NCBI GenBank assembly: GCA_012656075.1
Contig: JAAKBF010000187.1
Location: forward strand, 1-64,000
Direction of reading: 5' to 3'
DNA: 64,000 nt
Origin: Phytophthora hibernalis
Lineage: Eukaryota > Oomycota > Peronosporomycetes > Peronosporales > Peronosporaceae
In this document: piece after piece, positions 52,304 to 63,056 of the stretch
How the letters are laid out: each line of letters opens with the position of its first letter
How positions within the stretch are numbered: position 1 is the stretch's first letter
Position numbers and translations under genes: made by a program
Notes under the pieces: model-generated
Seen by the model: the letters and a program-made list of their open reading frames with translations, nothing else
The model's database searches: none
Told to the model about the DNA's origin: nothing

Positions 52304-53336
52304 GCAGTGATGTGCCAGTCAAGGCCATCCTCGGTCATGGCGACAACTTCTACTGGACCAGAATTAACAACCTGGAGAGCCGTGACGGGTGCTTTGCAGC
52401 GTCATACGAAGCCAAGTACGATGGTGCCAATATCAAAAACGTCCCCTGGGTGAATGTTATGGGCAACCACGACTACGGTGGTTCCGACTACATTTGCAAC
52501 GTCGGTAACACGCTTGTCAAGTGCAACACGACTGTAGAACTCTTTCAAGGACTCGAAAAAATCAAGTGGCAGGCGGTACACGAGCTCCAACGATGACCGC
52601 TGGAACCTGAATGGCCACTTTTACGTCCACATGATCGAGGACGCAAACTCGGGCGTGAGCATTGATATCTTCAATGTGGACACAAACGATGCCGATATCC
52701 ACGGCGCCGACCTTATCTGTTGTCAATGCTACGGCTATGCTGGGAGTGGCGCCACCGATTGCAACAACATTGTCCGCGAAGACCCCAAATGTTTTGGTGG
52801 GAACCTGACCATGTTTGATTCCTGCATGGGTAAGTTTGCTGAATGGGGCAACGAGTCGCATACCCGGCTTGCTAAAGAGGTGGCAATATCGAACGCGACG
52901 TGGAGGCAGTGAACAGCCACTTCAGCCCGTACGATCACTACCAGGAGGCCGGCATGAGCAAGTGGTTGACGTTCTCAGAAATTATGGGGCTCGTGCGTTC
53001 ATGCATGGTCACACACATGGTGAGAAGTACGACTACGCGAAGTCGCTAGGTGTGCATTTCGTAGAGAACGGTGCTGGTGGTGGCAGACAGAAGGGGGCAG
53101 CGAGACGCATTTCTTCGTACGCGACCCAATACGTCAAGAACGAGTGGGCCTACACAGCTGATGAGTACGGATTCTTCTCCATGCAGGCGTCCAAGGACTG
53201 GCTGAAGCTGCAGTACCACACGACAGACACCAAGTGGAGTTTCAAAGAGAAATTCGAGGAGACGACGATTGGCGGTGTCGCCACCAAGCACTGCTGGTAC
53301 ATCCCTTCTAATGGTTCGGAAGGCAAGGTCTGCTAA
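52304..53336 (+). pseudogene. TRAP-like acid phosphatase, copy 2 (5' truncated)
   Basis: It lacks the signal peptide and GDWG block and begins at the second metal block (GHGDNFYWTRINN, which keeps the Asn lost in copy 1), followed by MGNHDYGGSDYIC, a frameshift near 52575, SIDIFNVDTNDADIHG, a shift and small deletion near 52908, NSHFSPYDHY, HGHTHGEKYDY (about 53010) and the conserved end KHCWYIPSNGSEGKVC with a stop at 53334. Its 5' break lies directly after a 32-nt repeat also present at 38735. Clearly a pseudogene by truncation, and a paralogue of 10221-11471. Confidence 0.88.
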
Positions 53337-54339
53337 AGAACTTCCTCAACTGGCGCACAACCTTTTAGAGACAATCCCTATCGAATAAAACGTCTATTTA
53401 GTAAAAGTCCGAAACGGTAGACTACCCCTACCGGTGCATTTGCACCTTGTTGTCTTTGCCAAAGAAAACGCGTTTGCAAACAGCACCATGTACAAATTTC
53501 CCGTTCACACCGGTTACAACCCGAGCAGCTAATGGTGAATGCGCAAGTATAGTATGTTCTCAGAATCGTAACCTTGACGCCCTTACAAATCTACATCTTA
53601 CCTACTCGCTCACCTTCATGGGCCAAAGCGACTGCGTGACTCGTTTAACGAAGATAGCGCACTGTCACGCTCAAACAAGGTAAGATGGAGCTTCTTCGCC
53701 CAACAACATTTGGAACACCACCATCCACAAGATACACAAATATTTTTGTGTGAACGTAGTCACAATCAGTGACATATGGACTCAAGCGACATTCGACAAT
53801 TAAACCCTGGGGCGACCAATAAAATTGGTTAGGCTGTTCAACCAGCTAAAGCTGTCCTCCCAGAACAACATTTTGGGCAATAATAAGTATAACACATGTA
53901 AGCTCAATATTTATTATTGCACATTCTTCGATAAAATCAAAACAAATTGGGCAATACCGTATTCCGTATTCTGTATGTGCTTGCTGACGGAGTCGTTTTT
54001 ACTGACAGTAGAAATGAGCAAATCAGCATTAAGAATACATTGTACCGTTGCCGCGTATGTGCTCCTGACAGTCAGCACAACCACAAATTGGTCATTAGCA
54101 ATTTCACAACGCCAGCAGCAGATCATCGAACCAGGCATGCAAAGGAAGCCGCCCGGTCGTAGTCGCGTAGGTGGCAGCGGCCGAAAGGCCCTCAAGAATC
54201 GCCGGACCTGCTTCTCGAACAGCGTGAAGGTCGAGACCGTTCGTTGTTTTGCTAAACACAATGGTGACGCTACGCTAGACAAGTGTTTTTCCGGGTTTAA
54301 ACGACCATGCTAAACAGACAAACGCAAACTGATTTATCA
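53337..54339. other. intergenic, no gene supported
   Basis: Several short frames but none with recognisable motifs. 54090-54300 has a Pro/Arg/Gly-rich frame (PGMQRKPPGRSRVGGSGRKA) that may be the left border of the next transposon. Confidence 0.4.
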
Positions 54340-55648
54340 ATGGAGAAACGAGCACGAAAAGCTGGAGCGACTGTGCGCGGACCCCCATCTAGCTCGCTTG
54401 AAGTATGTCCGCCCAGTTGGGTGAGCCACGATTTTGCCAGCAGATGCGGAGAAGGAGATTGTACTATGGATCAACGTGCCACGGAAGGATGGGGCCCCCA
54501 TCAGCGCCAAAATTCTTGAGTTACAAGCAAAGGAGACCGCCCACGACTATGGGATTGCTCCGTTCAAGGCATCATGGCACTGGAGGAAAAGGTTCATGAA
54601 GCGCCACCGACCTAGCATTCGCGCACGAACTCGGCAAGGGCAAGTTTCGCTAGAAGAAGCAGATGTCATTGCCGTCAACTTTACGATCAGCATCCGTCTG
54701 CGAAGCCTTGAGTGACTCGGTATGGACGTTCAGCAGAAGATGATCGAGTTAAAGGTGACGAAAGTATTTAATACTGATTAAACTGGTACGAAATGATTTT
54801 TTATTAGTTGCTGTCACTCATTTCTAACGATATTTTGTTTAAACAGGTGTATTGTTTGAGTATTTACCAAATTGAATCAATTAATACCACTGGTTCAAAG
54901 ACGGTATGGGTACGAGGTGTCAGAAAAGATAAAGAACGGTTTTTTGCGATGATTTTAATTGATTCAGACGGTGTAAAGTATCCACTTTATGTTGTAATGA
55001 AAATCGCGTTCCCTCGTGGAAGGAGGAGGGAGATGCCGCCAATTGGAAATCTCGGCGTGAGTTTGGGATTCACGTGTGGAAAGAAGCAAAAAGAATCATG
55101 ACAGATTCCAACATGCAACTCTTTGCAAATCCAACGGATTGGTGGAATGCTGCTATTCACATCGAGTTTTTAAAGGACTGCTTTGGGGACTGACCCAAGC
55201 CATGGAAGCCAATTTTACTGCTGGTAGATGATTTTTCGGGGCACTGGACGGTTGAGGTGCAAGATTACGCCAAGAAGATTGATTTTCATGCGATGAAAGT
55301 TCCGCCATCGTGTACTGTAGTGTCGCAGCCTGTTGACGTAGCTTGGAACAAGCCGTTCAAAAACTACTTACGAACTGCATGGGTTGATATCATGCGCGAG
55401 CAGCTACGGGCGCACACTGCTACTGACAAAGCTTTCAAAATGAAGGCACCGACACGATCTCAAGTATGCAAATGGATACACACAGGATGGGAACAGCTGA
55501 GCTCTACGACTATTCAAAGAGGCTTTGGAAAGCCCATTTGCTTCCACCACTTCCACCATCAGAAGCTGTGCAGGAGGAGGCAGGTGCAACAGATGCTTTG
55601 GATGATACCGCGATTGTTTTTTGAAGGAGCTAAGCACGATAGACAGTA
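54340..55648 (+). pseudogene. pogo/Tigger-like DDE transposase
   Basis: The N-terminal part has a CENP-B/Tc5-type helix-turn-helix region (KEIVLWINVPRKDGAPISAK, FKASWHWRKRFMKRH, 54440-54610). The first catalytic strand VFNTD is followed at once by a stop (about 54779). The core continues with TTGSKTVWVRGVRKDKERF and DGVKYPLYVVMK (54890-55000), LLLVDDFSGHWTVEVQDYAKK (second Asp, about 55220), then VPPSCTVVSQPVDVAWNKPFK (about 55300) and TDKAFKMKAPTRSQVCKWI. Frames shift near 55020 and 55170. The order matches the DDE_1 family. It is inactive because of stops. Confidence 0.8.
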
Positions 55649-56040
55649 GCGTTGGTGTTCTATCTTCTGATGATGATTTACAGTGAAGTGACGAAGAAAA
55701 TGACGAATGGTAATGTTCTAATGTAATTTTTCCTTTATCACAATTTCACAATAACAACAATTCAGTTCAGATTTTTTTAAACATCTCAACGATGCGTCGG
55801 TGCAAATCATGCAGATGCATGTCAGCAAGCACATACGGAATACAGTACAGATTCCGCTGAGAAACTGAAAAGGGTGGACCTTCCAAACTCTCAAAGGTTA
55901 TAATATGCTTACAGGGTATTGTTTATTACAGTAAGTAGGTCCCACTCACTTCAATTCAAGATGTCGCCCAATCGTACACGTAGGGGGCGGCCTTTGAAAG
56001 TGACGGACGAGCGGCGCTTGTCCATGATGGAGGCTGCGTC

Positions 56041-56240
56041 TCACAGAATGCGGAAAATGGTAGCATCCGCAGGAGGTTCCGACAGCTTGAATGTTGTCAT
56101 AGCCCAGCGTGCGAGATGAGATAGCGTTAGGGTCTGACAGCGTTCATGCTGGTCAATTATGTCGCACTTCTGTTTGATAGTCAGCCATAGACCCTTCGTT
56201 CGCTTGTCAGCTCGCTTGGTAGTAGATATCATGGTGCCCC
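56041..56240 (-). pseudogene. CENP-B-type helix-turn-helix fragment of a Tigger-like element
   Basis: The frame reads LTIKQKCDIIDQHERC, TLSHLARWAMTTFKL and PPADATIFRIL, the layout of the N-terminal DNA-binding domain of pogo/Tigger transposases. Nothing of the DDE domain follows to the left, so it is a short remnant, distinct from the element at 54340. Confidence 0.55.
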
Positions 56241-56888
56241 CGGTGCGCACTACAGGAAAATATCGGGATTGATAATGGCGATTGGAGTCGGCATGCTTTT
56301 GGCGGGACGATTCGAATTCAAATCTTGACCTCCAACGTGGACCACATAGGGTGATATCTATCGATGATGGGCAATTCCCTCTTGAATTTGTTTCAACTGA
56401 TCCTATCGGCATGGCAGAGGTATTAGCTGAAGGCCGTTTTCAGTTTCTCAGCGGAATCTGTAATACGCAATACATTTAGCGATTGGTATTTTTCAACCTT
56501 TCTCGAATTGAATGGAATAAAACGTTCGAAAAGTTTTTTCACGTTTTTACGGGGTCCTTTTGGTCATGCTCAGAGCCAAGAATTCAGTCGTACCGAGGAC
56601 AATATGGTTGGTTTTGGAGCCAGGGAGGATAGAGCGCTTCCTCGAAGAGGCTGGATTTGAAGCCTCACGTAGGAATTGGTCAACGATGCCAAGAAAGAAG
56701 GAGATAGTTCGGGGCTTCTTCGATGAATGCCCACTTGATCATTGATCTATAACGTTTCGTCGATCATCAACCTACCAAGTGGAGAAGGAACTGCATCACA
56801 GTTGATGAGGTGGGTTCTCATGTTTTTCGTCGTTGCAGAAACCGTTGTATTGCAGTAGCGACATCGCGCGCGAGGAACCTTGTAGCTG

Positions 56889-57086
56889 CCTTTTGAGAGC
56901 GTTTTCGGGTTGTTTGTGGCTTGTGCAGTGGCTGCTACGTGCTACAACACGTGGCAGTACGACATTGTGCGGAACACGTGGTACACTAAGCTCACAGAGG
57001 CGGAGAGGAACCGCACGCGCTTCGTAGTTGAGATGCCGATTACTACTGCAGCTCCAGTGAGAGCCAGATTTTCTCTGAAAGTTTAA
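56889..57086 (+). CDS. possible C-terminal exon of a small membrane protein
   Basis: Frame after a candidate splice acceptor (cttgtag, about 56884): FESVFGLFVACAVAATCYN, one hydrophobic helix, followed by a polar tail (YTKLTEAERNRTRFVVEMP) and a TAA. The arrangement suggests a single-pass membrane protein with a short soluble tail. The upstream exon was not identified (56560-56745 is an open frame that may or may not belong). Function unknown. Confidence 0.35.
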   Translation, partial: PFESVFGLFVACAVAATCYNTWQYDIVRNTWYTKLTEAERNRTRFVVEMPITTAAPVRARFSLKV

Positions 57087-57837
57087 AACGTCCTCAGCCT
57101 GAAAAATATGAATTGAAAACGTTTAAACCTCGGTTTTTCAGGCAATAGAAAATGAACCAATCCCTAAATACATTACCAAAAACGACATAACCAAAAGTTA
57201 AATAGTAAAACTAAGTCAAAAAGCTCAACGCAGAGAAGGAACCTGCTGCTGACAAAGATTCCATCGGTGAGCAACGTTTGTTCTTGTAGACCAAGCGGAT
57301 TCTGACCCCTCAGCTAGGTCGTTTGGACGGCGCTAACCTCGAATTGCTTGTCTTCCTTCGTGCTAACGGCGATATGTGTAGTGCAGGTACGTTCGTGTCG
57401 AATGAGCCGCATGAGTAAGAACAAAGCTGGCACAATATATTATTTTTATTGCAAAATAATTATTATTGAGCAGTGTCGTATTGCACTTACTATTATGCAT
57501 CCAAACCATCGTCCGTAAAATAAAACATTCCGTGCAGTAGAGTCCTGTCGAGACGCCTTGACATCTTTTCATTGCTCTGTGAGCTAGATGGGCTTGATTG
57601 TATTTTCCGATCCCTGATTTGTAGTGACATCTTGCACATTTCACCGCGGCTTATGACTAAGGTAATCCATTCGGGTATTTCGTGTTGAATCACTGCCCAA
57701 AAGCTTCTAGAATCGCTTGTTTCTTGATGGCGTTCCCGACTCTCCAATATCATACATCGTCTTAGCGTACCCGAGCGGATTCCTTTCTCCTTCCTTCACC
57801 AATTTCTCAAACCGGGGCGTAAACAGTTTCATCTTTA

Positions 57838-58101
57838 AGCTCTGGTATTTCGCCCCATGTTGCTCAGGAGTCCTCTGATCTTGATGATGATCGCACGCTC
57901 TTCGTTGTCTGCGTCAAGTTCCTCTGAGCCCTCGCCCACAGTCTCCTTGCCCACTCCTCTCTGGAAACGCCCACCATCGCGAAGCAGAAAGCCGACGTCC
58001 GAGTCGGGCTGCGCCATTTGTTTCTTGTTCAACGACGCTGTCTCGCTATTCAAGAGGAGGGTGGCCAAAGTCACCAGCAGAGCCCACAATTTCACACGCA
58101 T
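57838..58101 (-). pseudogene. secreted RXLR-EER-like effector, N-terminal part
   Basis: ATG 58101 opens a clear signal peptide (MRVKLWALLVTLATLLLN, cleavage expected after ETAS). About 20 residues later VGFLLRDGGRF stands where an RXLR motif would be, but both arginines are displaced or changed. An acidic stretch with EELDADNEERA gives a dEER motif. The frame stops soon after (57838). Downstream, another frame (FTPRFEKLVKEG, about 57820) could be the start of a WY-type domain. RXLR-dEER proteins are host-translocated effectors of Phytophthora and downy mildews. The degenerate motif and early stop suggest a decayed copy. Confidence 0.5.
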
Positions 58102-58159
58102 ACTTGTGTTTGCAAAAAACGTTCTTAAGTGTTTGGATACTAGCAAATTGTAATGTGAG

Positions 58160-59100
58160 GGACAAACAGCAAAGCCCGGAAGGGTATTCGACCATACTGT
58201 CGAATACCATATTTCGTACTTTCGTCGGCACCGTAAACACTACAATAATTCTTTTATAATGGGACGCTGCAGCAAAGCCTTGATTGACATCCTGAATAGG
58301 CGATCTGATCACCTTCTGATCCGCAGGCCTCATTAATCGCGGTTATCTACGTATTAACAGCTTTTCTTACTAAATGAAGGCGACAAATCCGAACTGTTTT
58401 GGGTGAAGAATGACTTCCACTGTCCGCGAGTGTCAATCTTCATTCCGCTTACAGAAAAGTCGTACTCCATTGACGCTGTGTAGTGAAACACAGTAATGTT
58501 AACCAGAGCTGCGCAAAACTGATGAAGAACCGGGAAACGGCCTCTTATCAGTAGTGCATGTAGTGTTCGCACAGACGCTAGCTGTACTGCTAGCACTACT
58601 GTTTGTAAACTGTTTGTTAGTGTACCAGTATAGTACATCTGGCTAACATGTATGTGGAGTTAGGCGATTCTTGTTGGGAGTTTCTACATGTAGAGCTTGC
58701 CCTCGACTCATTTGGTCCAAGCAACGACAGACTAACGAGGGTCTGTGCAATGCCCCCAGTTTTCTTATTTCATATCTTACTGGTTCGCATTCCTTCTTCA
58801 TTTCTCGAGTATTATAGCAAGCTGCCTACTATCGCACCACCAATAGCAACGACTACATCGTTGCTGTTGTTTACATTTGTAGGAAGCCCAAACAATTTTT
58901 ATAACACGTTTACAAACACCACTTGTTATACATGTACTATTTCACTTGTAGAAAAGGCACAAACGTCTTTGCGGGGTACATGATCAGTAGTCCACCAATC
59001 TAGAACTACTCACGTCTCGATAAAAGGGGATGGACACCAGAGCGCACGGAAGCTTTCGAATATGAGCACCAATCACTAGTTCACTTCCCAATTCGCCGGC
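58160..59100. other. intergenic, no gene supported
   Basis: Short frames only. TACATGTA occurs at 58685 and 58929. No domain was recognised. Confidence 0.4.
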
Positions 59101-59236
59101 TCCCGCTCAAGTGAACAGAACCGGTCCTCCGGGACCGGCTCCCGACCAAGGGAGAAGTCCCCTTCGGGGGCCTTTGGATGGTGGAGAGACGCTGAGCGTT
59201 TCCCCCAGCACCGTGGCGGGGCCTCATGGGCTTGAG

Positions 59237-59440
59237 GAAGTGATACCCCTCGCACGAAGCCCCACATTCGGATCGCGGTGTGACGCCCGCGGATCAAACT
59301 TACGTCAGTGTCCTGTGGCACGCGCCAGTATGGCGCCGGGCGATGCTGCTGCCTTCGTCTGCTGGGCGCAGGACGTGATACCCCTGCATCAAGCCCCATA
59401 TTTGCTCGCGACGTGACACCCGCGGATCAAGCTCAAGTCA
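59237..59440. repeat. two imperfect tandem copies, period about 135 bp
   Basis: 59237-59307 and 59373-59440 share the order gtgatacccct ... aagcccca ... cccgcggatcaa. The surrounding 59100-59600 is GC-rich and open on both strands but matches no protein that I recognise. Confidence 0.65.
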
Positions 59441-60227
59441 AGTGGCGAAACGGCCAAATGAAACCGTACAACTGCCTGTGGTACGACACCCGCAGAAACG
59501 GCATTGAATATGGAGTCAGCGCGGCTGTGCCGCGTGGAGCTACTGATGCCTCGGCGACAGGAGCTCTAAACAACACAGAGGAGGCGTCATTTGATGCTCG
59601 AGGATGAAGGCGCTGGAAGAGCGCTTGAACTGTTAGCCGACGGATTGACAGACCGGGCTGGCCAATTCGCCGGAAGCAACGCGGCCGAAGGTCAGTTGCG
59701 GGCACACACTGATGAACAGGCGGAGTGTGCGACGGACATATGAAGTCGTTAGCTTTAGTTAAATGACATTAATGTGCCTCACTGAGAAACGAAACGAAAT
59801 CAATCACTTGTTGAATCAGCTCGCGATTTGGACGTCTTACGTCGAACTTCATACCAATGCTCCAATGGGAGACAAGGTCAGACACCACAACTGTGTGTTG
59901 CGGCAAAACCAGCAGCAATATGATTCACATACATTCCCACAACTAAGCCTACCACTGAGCGCTTGTATCCAGACCCTTCAACGGGAGGCAAGTGTTGCAG
60001 AGTAAAAATCGCAAACATTCCTCGATCCTTGATGAACACGTCTGACAACGAGTCGTCCGCGTCTCCCAGAATCCGAGGCGAAGGTTGAGTGTTTGTTTTG
60101 GAAATCGTAGAATGCCATTTCGCGATGGAAATTCCCGCATATAAAAAGGCCTGCTGATCTGGCTTGTACTTGTAGAGTGACTGCTTCTCAGAAAAACCAA
60201 CATCGGTGTCATATCTTAATGACAGAA

Positions 60228-60275
60228 ATTCGAGTTGACAATCGGCGGTGTCGCCACCAAGCACTGATGTACACC
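60228..60275 (+). pseudogene. acid phosphatase 3'-end remnant
   Basis: About 48 bp match the end of phosphatase copy 2 (aatcggcggtgtcgccacca, then agcactg and tacaccccaactg against agcactgctggtacatccct). No other part of the gene is nearby. It is a third trace of the family in this window. Confidence 0.6.
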
Positions 60276-60453
60276 CCAACTGACGGTTTGGAAAGCATGC
60301 TACGTAATAATAATAATATTATCCCAAAGATTACGTTATCAATTCGGCAACTTATCACTGCAACTCAACTTACGCAACATAAAACTCTAGGGCAAGTTGT
60401 GTAGGTCTCGTGTGGTGCGGTGTTATAGTCACTTTCCAACCATCCAGCCAGTG

Positions 60454-61929
60454 ATGACAAGTGAGCGGTCGGTTCGCGTCGTGGTGGCGGCGCTGGAGGC
60501 TTCAGGCGGCATCGGCCTGTCGCAGCAGATCCCGTGGCGACTGCCGTCCGACCTGAAGCGCTTCCGCTCGCTAACTTCGGAGTCCCCTTCCCCTGCGTCG
60601 GCCCAACACGCGGTCATCATGGGGCGCAAGACGTGGAGTCGCTGCCCGCTAAAGTGCGACCCATGGCCAAGCGCTACAACGTCGTGTTGACACGCGACGC
60701 CAGCTACAGACAGAGACAGGACGTTCCTGAGGCTGTGGGCGTCGCTGCGAGCTTCCAGGAGGCGCTACAGCTCATACAGCAGCAAGGAGACGCAGTGGAC
60801 CAGGTGTTCGTCATTGGCGGGGTGCCGTGTACGCCGAGGCGTTGGGCTATTCAGGCTGCCAAAAGGTGCACCTCACAAAGGTCAAGGGAGTTTGAGTGCG
60901 ACGCCTTCTTCCCATTGGCTCAATTGACGCAGCATTTTCAGGTCACGCAGGAGTCGCAGGTCATGGAGGAGAACGGCGTCCAGTTCCACCGTCGAGTGGG
61001 AGAGAAAGGCTGTAGATGCTGAGGCTCTGGAGAAGTCGACGTTGGTGGACGCTACCCGTCCCCATGAGGAGATGCAGTACCTGGACCTGATCCGGAAGAT
61101 TCTGACCCAAGGAGCCAAGCGCGGAGACCGCACGGGCACTGGCACCTTGTCGGTCTTTGGAGTGCAGATGAGATTCAGTCTGAGAGATAACGTGTTCCCA
61201 CTACTCACGACCAAGCGCGTGTTCTGGCGCGGCGTGGCGGAGGAGCTGCTGTGGTTCATTAGCGGTGATACCAGTGCGCACACGCTGCAACAGAAGGACA
61301 TTCACATCTGGGACGGGAATGGATCAAGGGAGTATTTGGACAGTCGTGGATTGCAGTCGCGCGAAGTGGGCGATCTCGGACCGGTCTACGGTTTCCAGTG
61401 GCGCCACTTTGGCGCCAAGTACACGGACATGCACGCCGACTACACTGGACAGGGCGTGGACCAGCTTGCTGAGGTGACTCACAAGCTGCGTACGAACCCG
61501 ACCGACCGCCGGATCGTGCTGTCGGCGTGGAATCCTGCGGATCTGAACGAGATGGCACTGCCGCCGTGCCACATGTTCTGCCAGTTCTACGTGGCGGACG
61601 GGGAGTTGTCGTGTCAAATGTACCAGCGCTCGGCCGATATGGGTCTTGGTGTGCCGTTCAACATTGCAAGCTACGCTTTGCTCACGCGGCTAGTGGCTCA
61701 AGTGGCAGGGCTGAAAGCTGGTGAATTTATTCACGTTATCGGCGATGCGCATGTGTATCTGAACCACGTTGAGCCTCTGCAGAAGCAGCTTACGCGGACG
61801 CCGCGGCCATTCCCGACTCTCCACATTAACCCCGAGAAGTGCACAAACATCGACGATTTCACATTCGAGGATTTGGAGGTGCGTGATTACCGCCCTCAGG
61901 GCACGATCAAGATGACAATGTCCGTGTAA
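60454..61929 (+). CDS. DHFR-TS: bifunctional dihydrofolate reductase-thymidylate synthase (DHFR half frameshifted)
   Basis: One protein that reduces dihydrofolate and makes dTMP. The fusion is typical of plants, alveolates and stramenopiles. Start ATG 60454 (MTSERSVRVVVAALEASGGIGL). DHFR motifs: IPWRLPSDLKRF (about 60525), MGRKTW (about 60619), VVLTRD (about 60683), VFVIGG (about 60806). The TS domain is uninterrupted from about 61042: RGDRTGTGTLSVFG, GDLGPVYGFQWRHFGA, LPPCHMFCQFYV (catalytic Cys, about 61570), CQMYQRSADMGLGVPFN, and the C-terminal MTMSV. Single-base shifts occur in the DHFR half near 60636 (missing base in TGGGAG), 60822 (G run), 60888 and 61009. Because TS is perfect and DHFR-TS is essential, sequencing error in G runs is at least as likely as a real pseudogene. 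Confidence 0.9.
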
Positions 61930-62660
61930 GCTGCATTAACAGGAACACACAAGAGTGGAAATTGCCACGTCTTGTTTATTTGGTTGCCTTTCGGTTTTAT
62001 ATGTTGCGTGCAGATACGTGTTGTATCCTCCACAATAAGGTACAAAAAGTAAAATTTGTCCGACGTTTTCAAAAGGTGAACTGCGCTATCCGGAGAGACG
62101 GCCATCGTGGTATTGCAGCGTGCCGAGAGCGTGCGGTGGTTCTCAGCAACTCCGAGCTACCACCACCGACAAGTAATCCACCCAGTTGCAAGAAGAGATG
62201 GACAGAGCTCATGAACAGCCATTGAAGCTTATCGAAAAGGAGAAATCGACGCTGTAGGTATTATCTCTGTCTGAGGCCAACACGTTTTGGAGAAATCGTG
62301 ACGGGAAAGAGGTGAATCGGCTGCATTTCATTGTTCTGTACTCGCCTGTGTTTGCGATGGACGAGTCCGTATTCTCGCCGGAGAAACACGGCCCTGATCC
62401 AACTTCTTGCGTTCGTTTTTGAGATCCCCCAAAATATTGCGAGCTGATGCATAAAGTAGTTTTTGCTCAATTTGTCAGCCTGCTGAACTATAAAATCCAC
62501 AGGATATCATCGCCTTCGGTCGAGAAATTGCACAGATCGCTGTAACTCCGTAGACGGGATGGCTGGCCTGGCACAATGCCTCGTCAAGACGCCCGGGTTC
62601 CGGTACAGTATAATTGCCGATCATCGCATTATGTTGCGGCACAAGTATTATAATACAGGT
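61930..62660. other. intergenic, no gene supported
   Basis: Short frames only. 62500-62261 on the minus strand (FWGISKTNARSWIR) has a helix-turn-helix-like look but no recognised family. Confidence 0.4.
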
Positions 62661-63018
62661 ACAGTAATCTGCGTGAATAAGCAACGGGTAGACAACTTAT
62701 ATCCTGCAAAACTTTATATAATGCCAGCAACAGCGAGACGAGAAGGAGATGGGACAGGTACTTAAACATCAGGTTGCTCGTCTTTGTTCTTTACGAACTC
62801 CTTATACACCCTGTCAACCCATATATATCAGGCGTTGCCTATTCACGCAGATTACTGTATTAATTTACTTGTTCACGAATTGTGACACGACGTCCTCAAT
62901 CATTCGTACAGTACAGTACAAAGTGAAGTACCGGTACGTGTACTCTTAGGCTAAGAGTCTTAGCAAGATCTCGAAGTCCGAGTCGGACGTCGTGTCACAA
63001 TTCGTGAACAAGTAAATT
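62661..63018. repeat. two overlapping foldback structures
   Basis: Pair 1: 62661-62686 and 62833-62858, 26 bp with one mismatch (acagtaatctgcgtgaata). Pair 2: 62862-62895 and 62985-63018, a perfect 34-bp inverted repeat around an 89-nt spacer. The right arm of pair 1 and left arm of pair 2 are 3 bp apart. No coding sequence lies within. Confidence 0.9.
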
Positions 63019-63056
63019 ACATGTAATACATGTATACTGTACCGGTACTTCATGTA

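Noticed and set aside
59878..60279. 133-residue minus-strand frame ending near the phosphatase remnant
   Set aside because: Its N-terminal part is antisense to the phosphatase remnant, and no motif was recognised in the rest.
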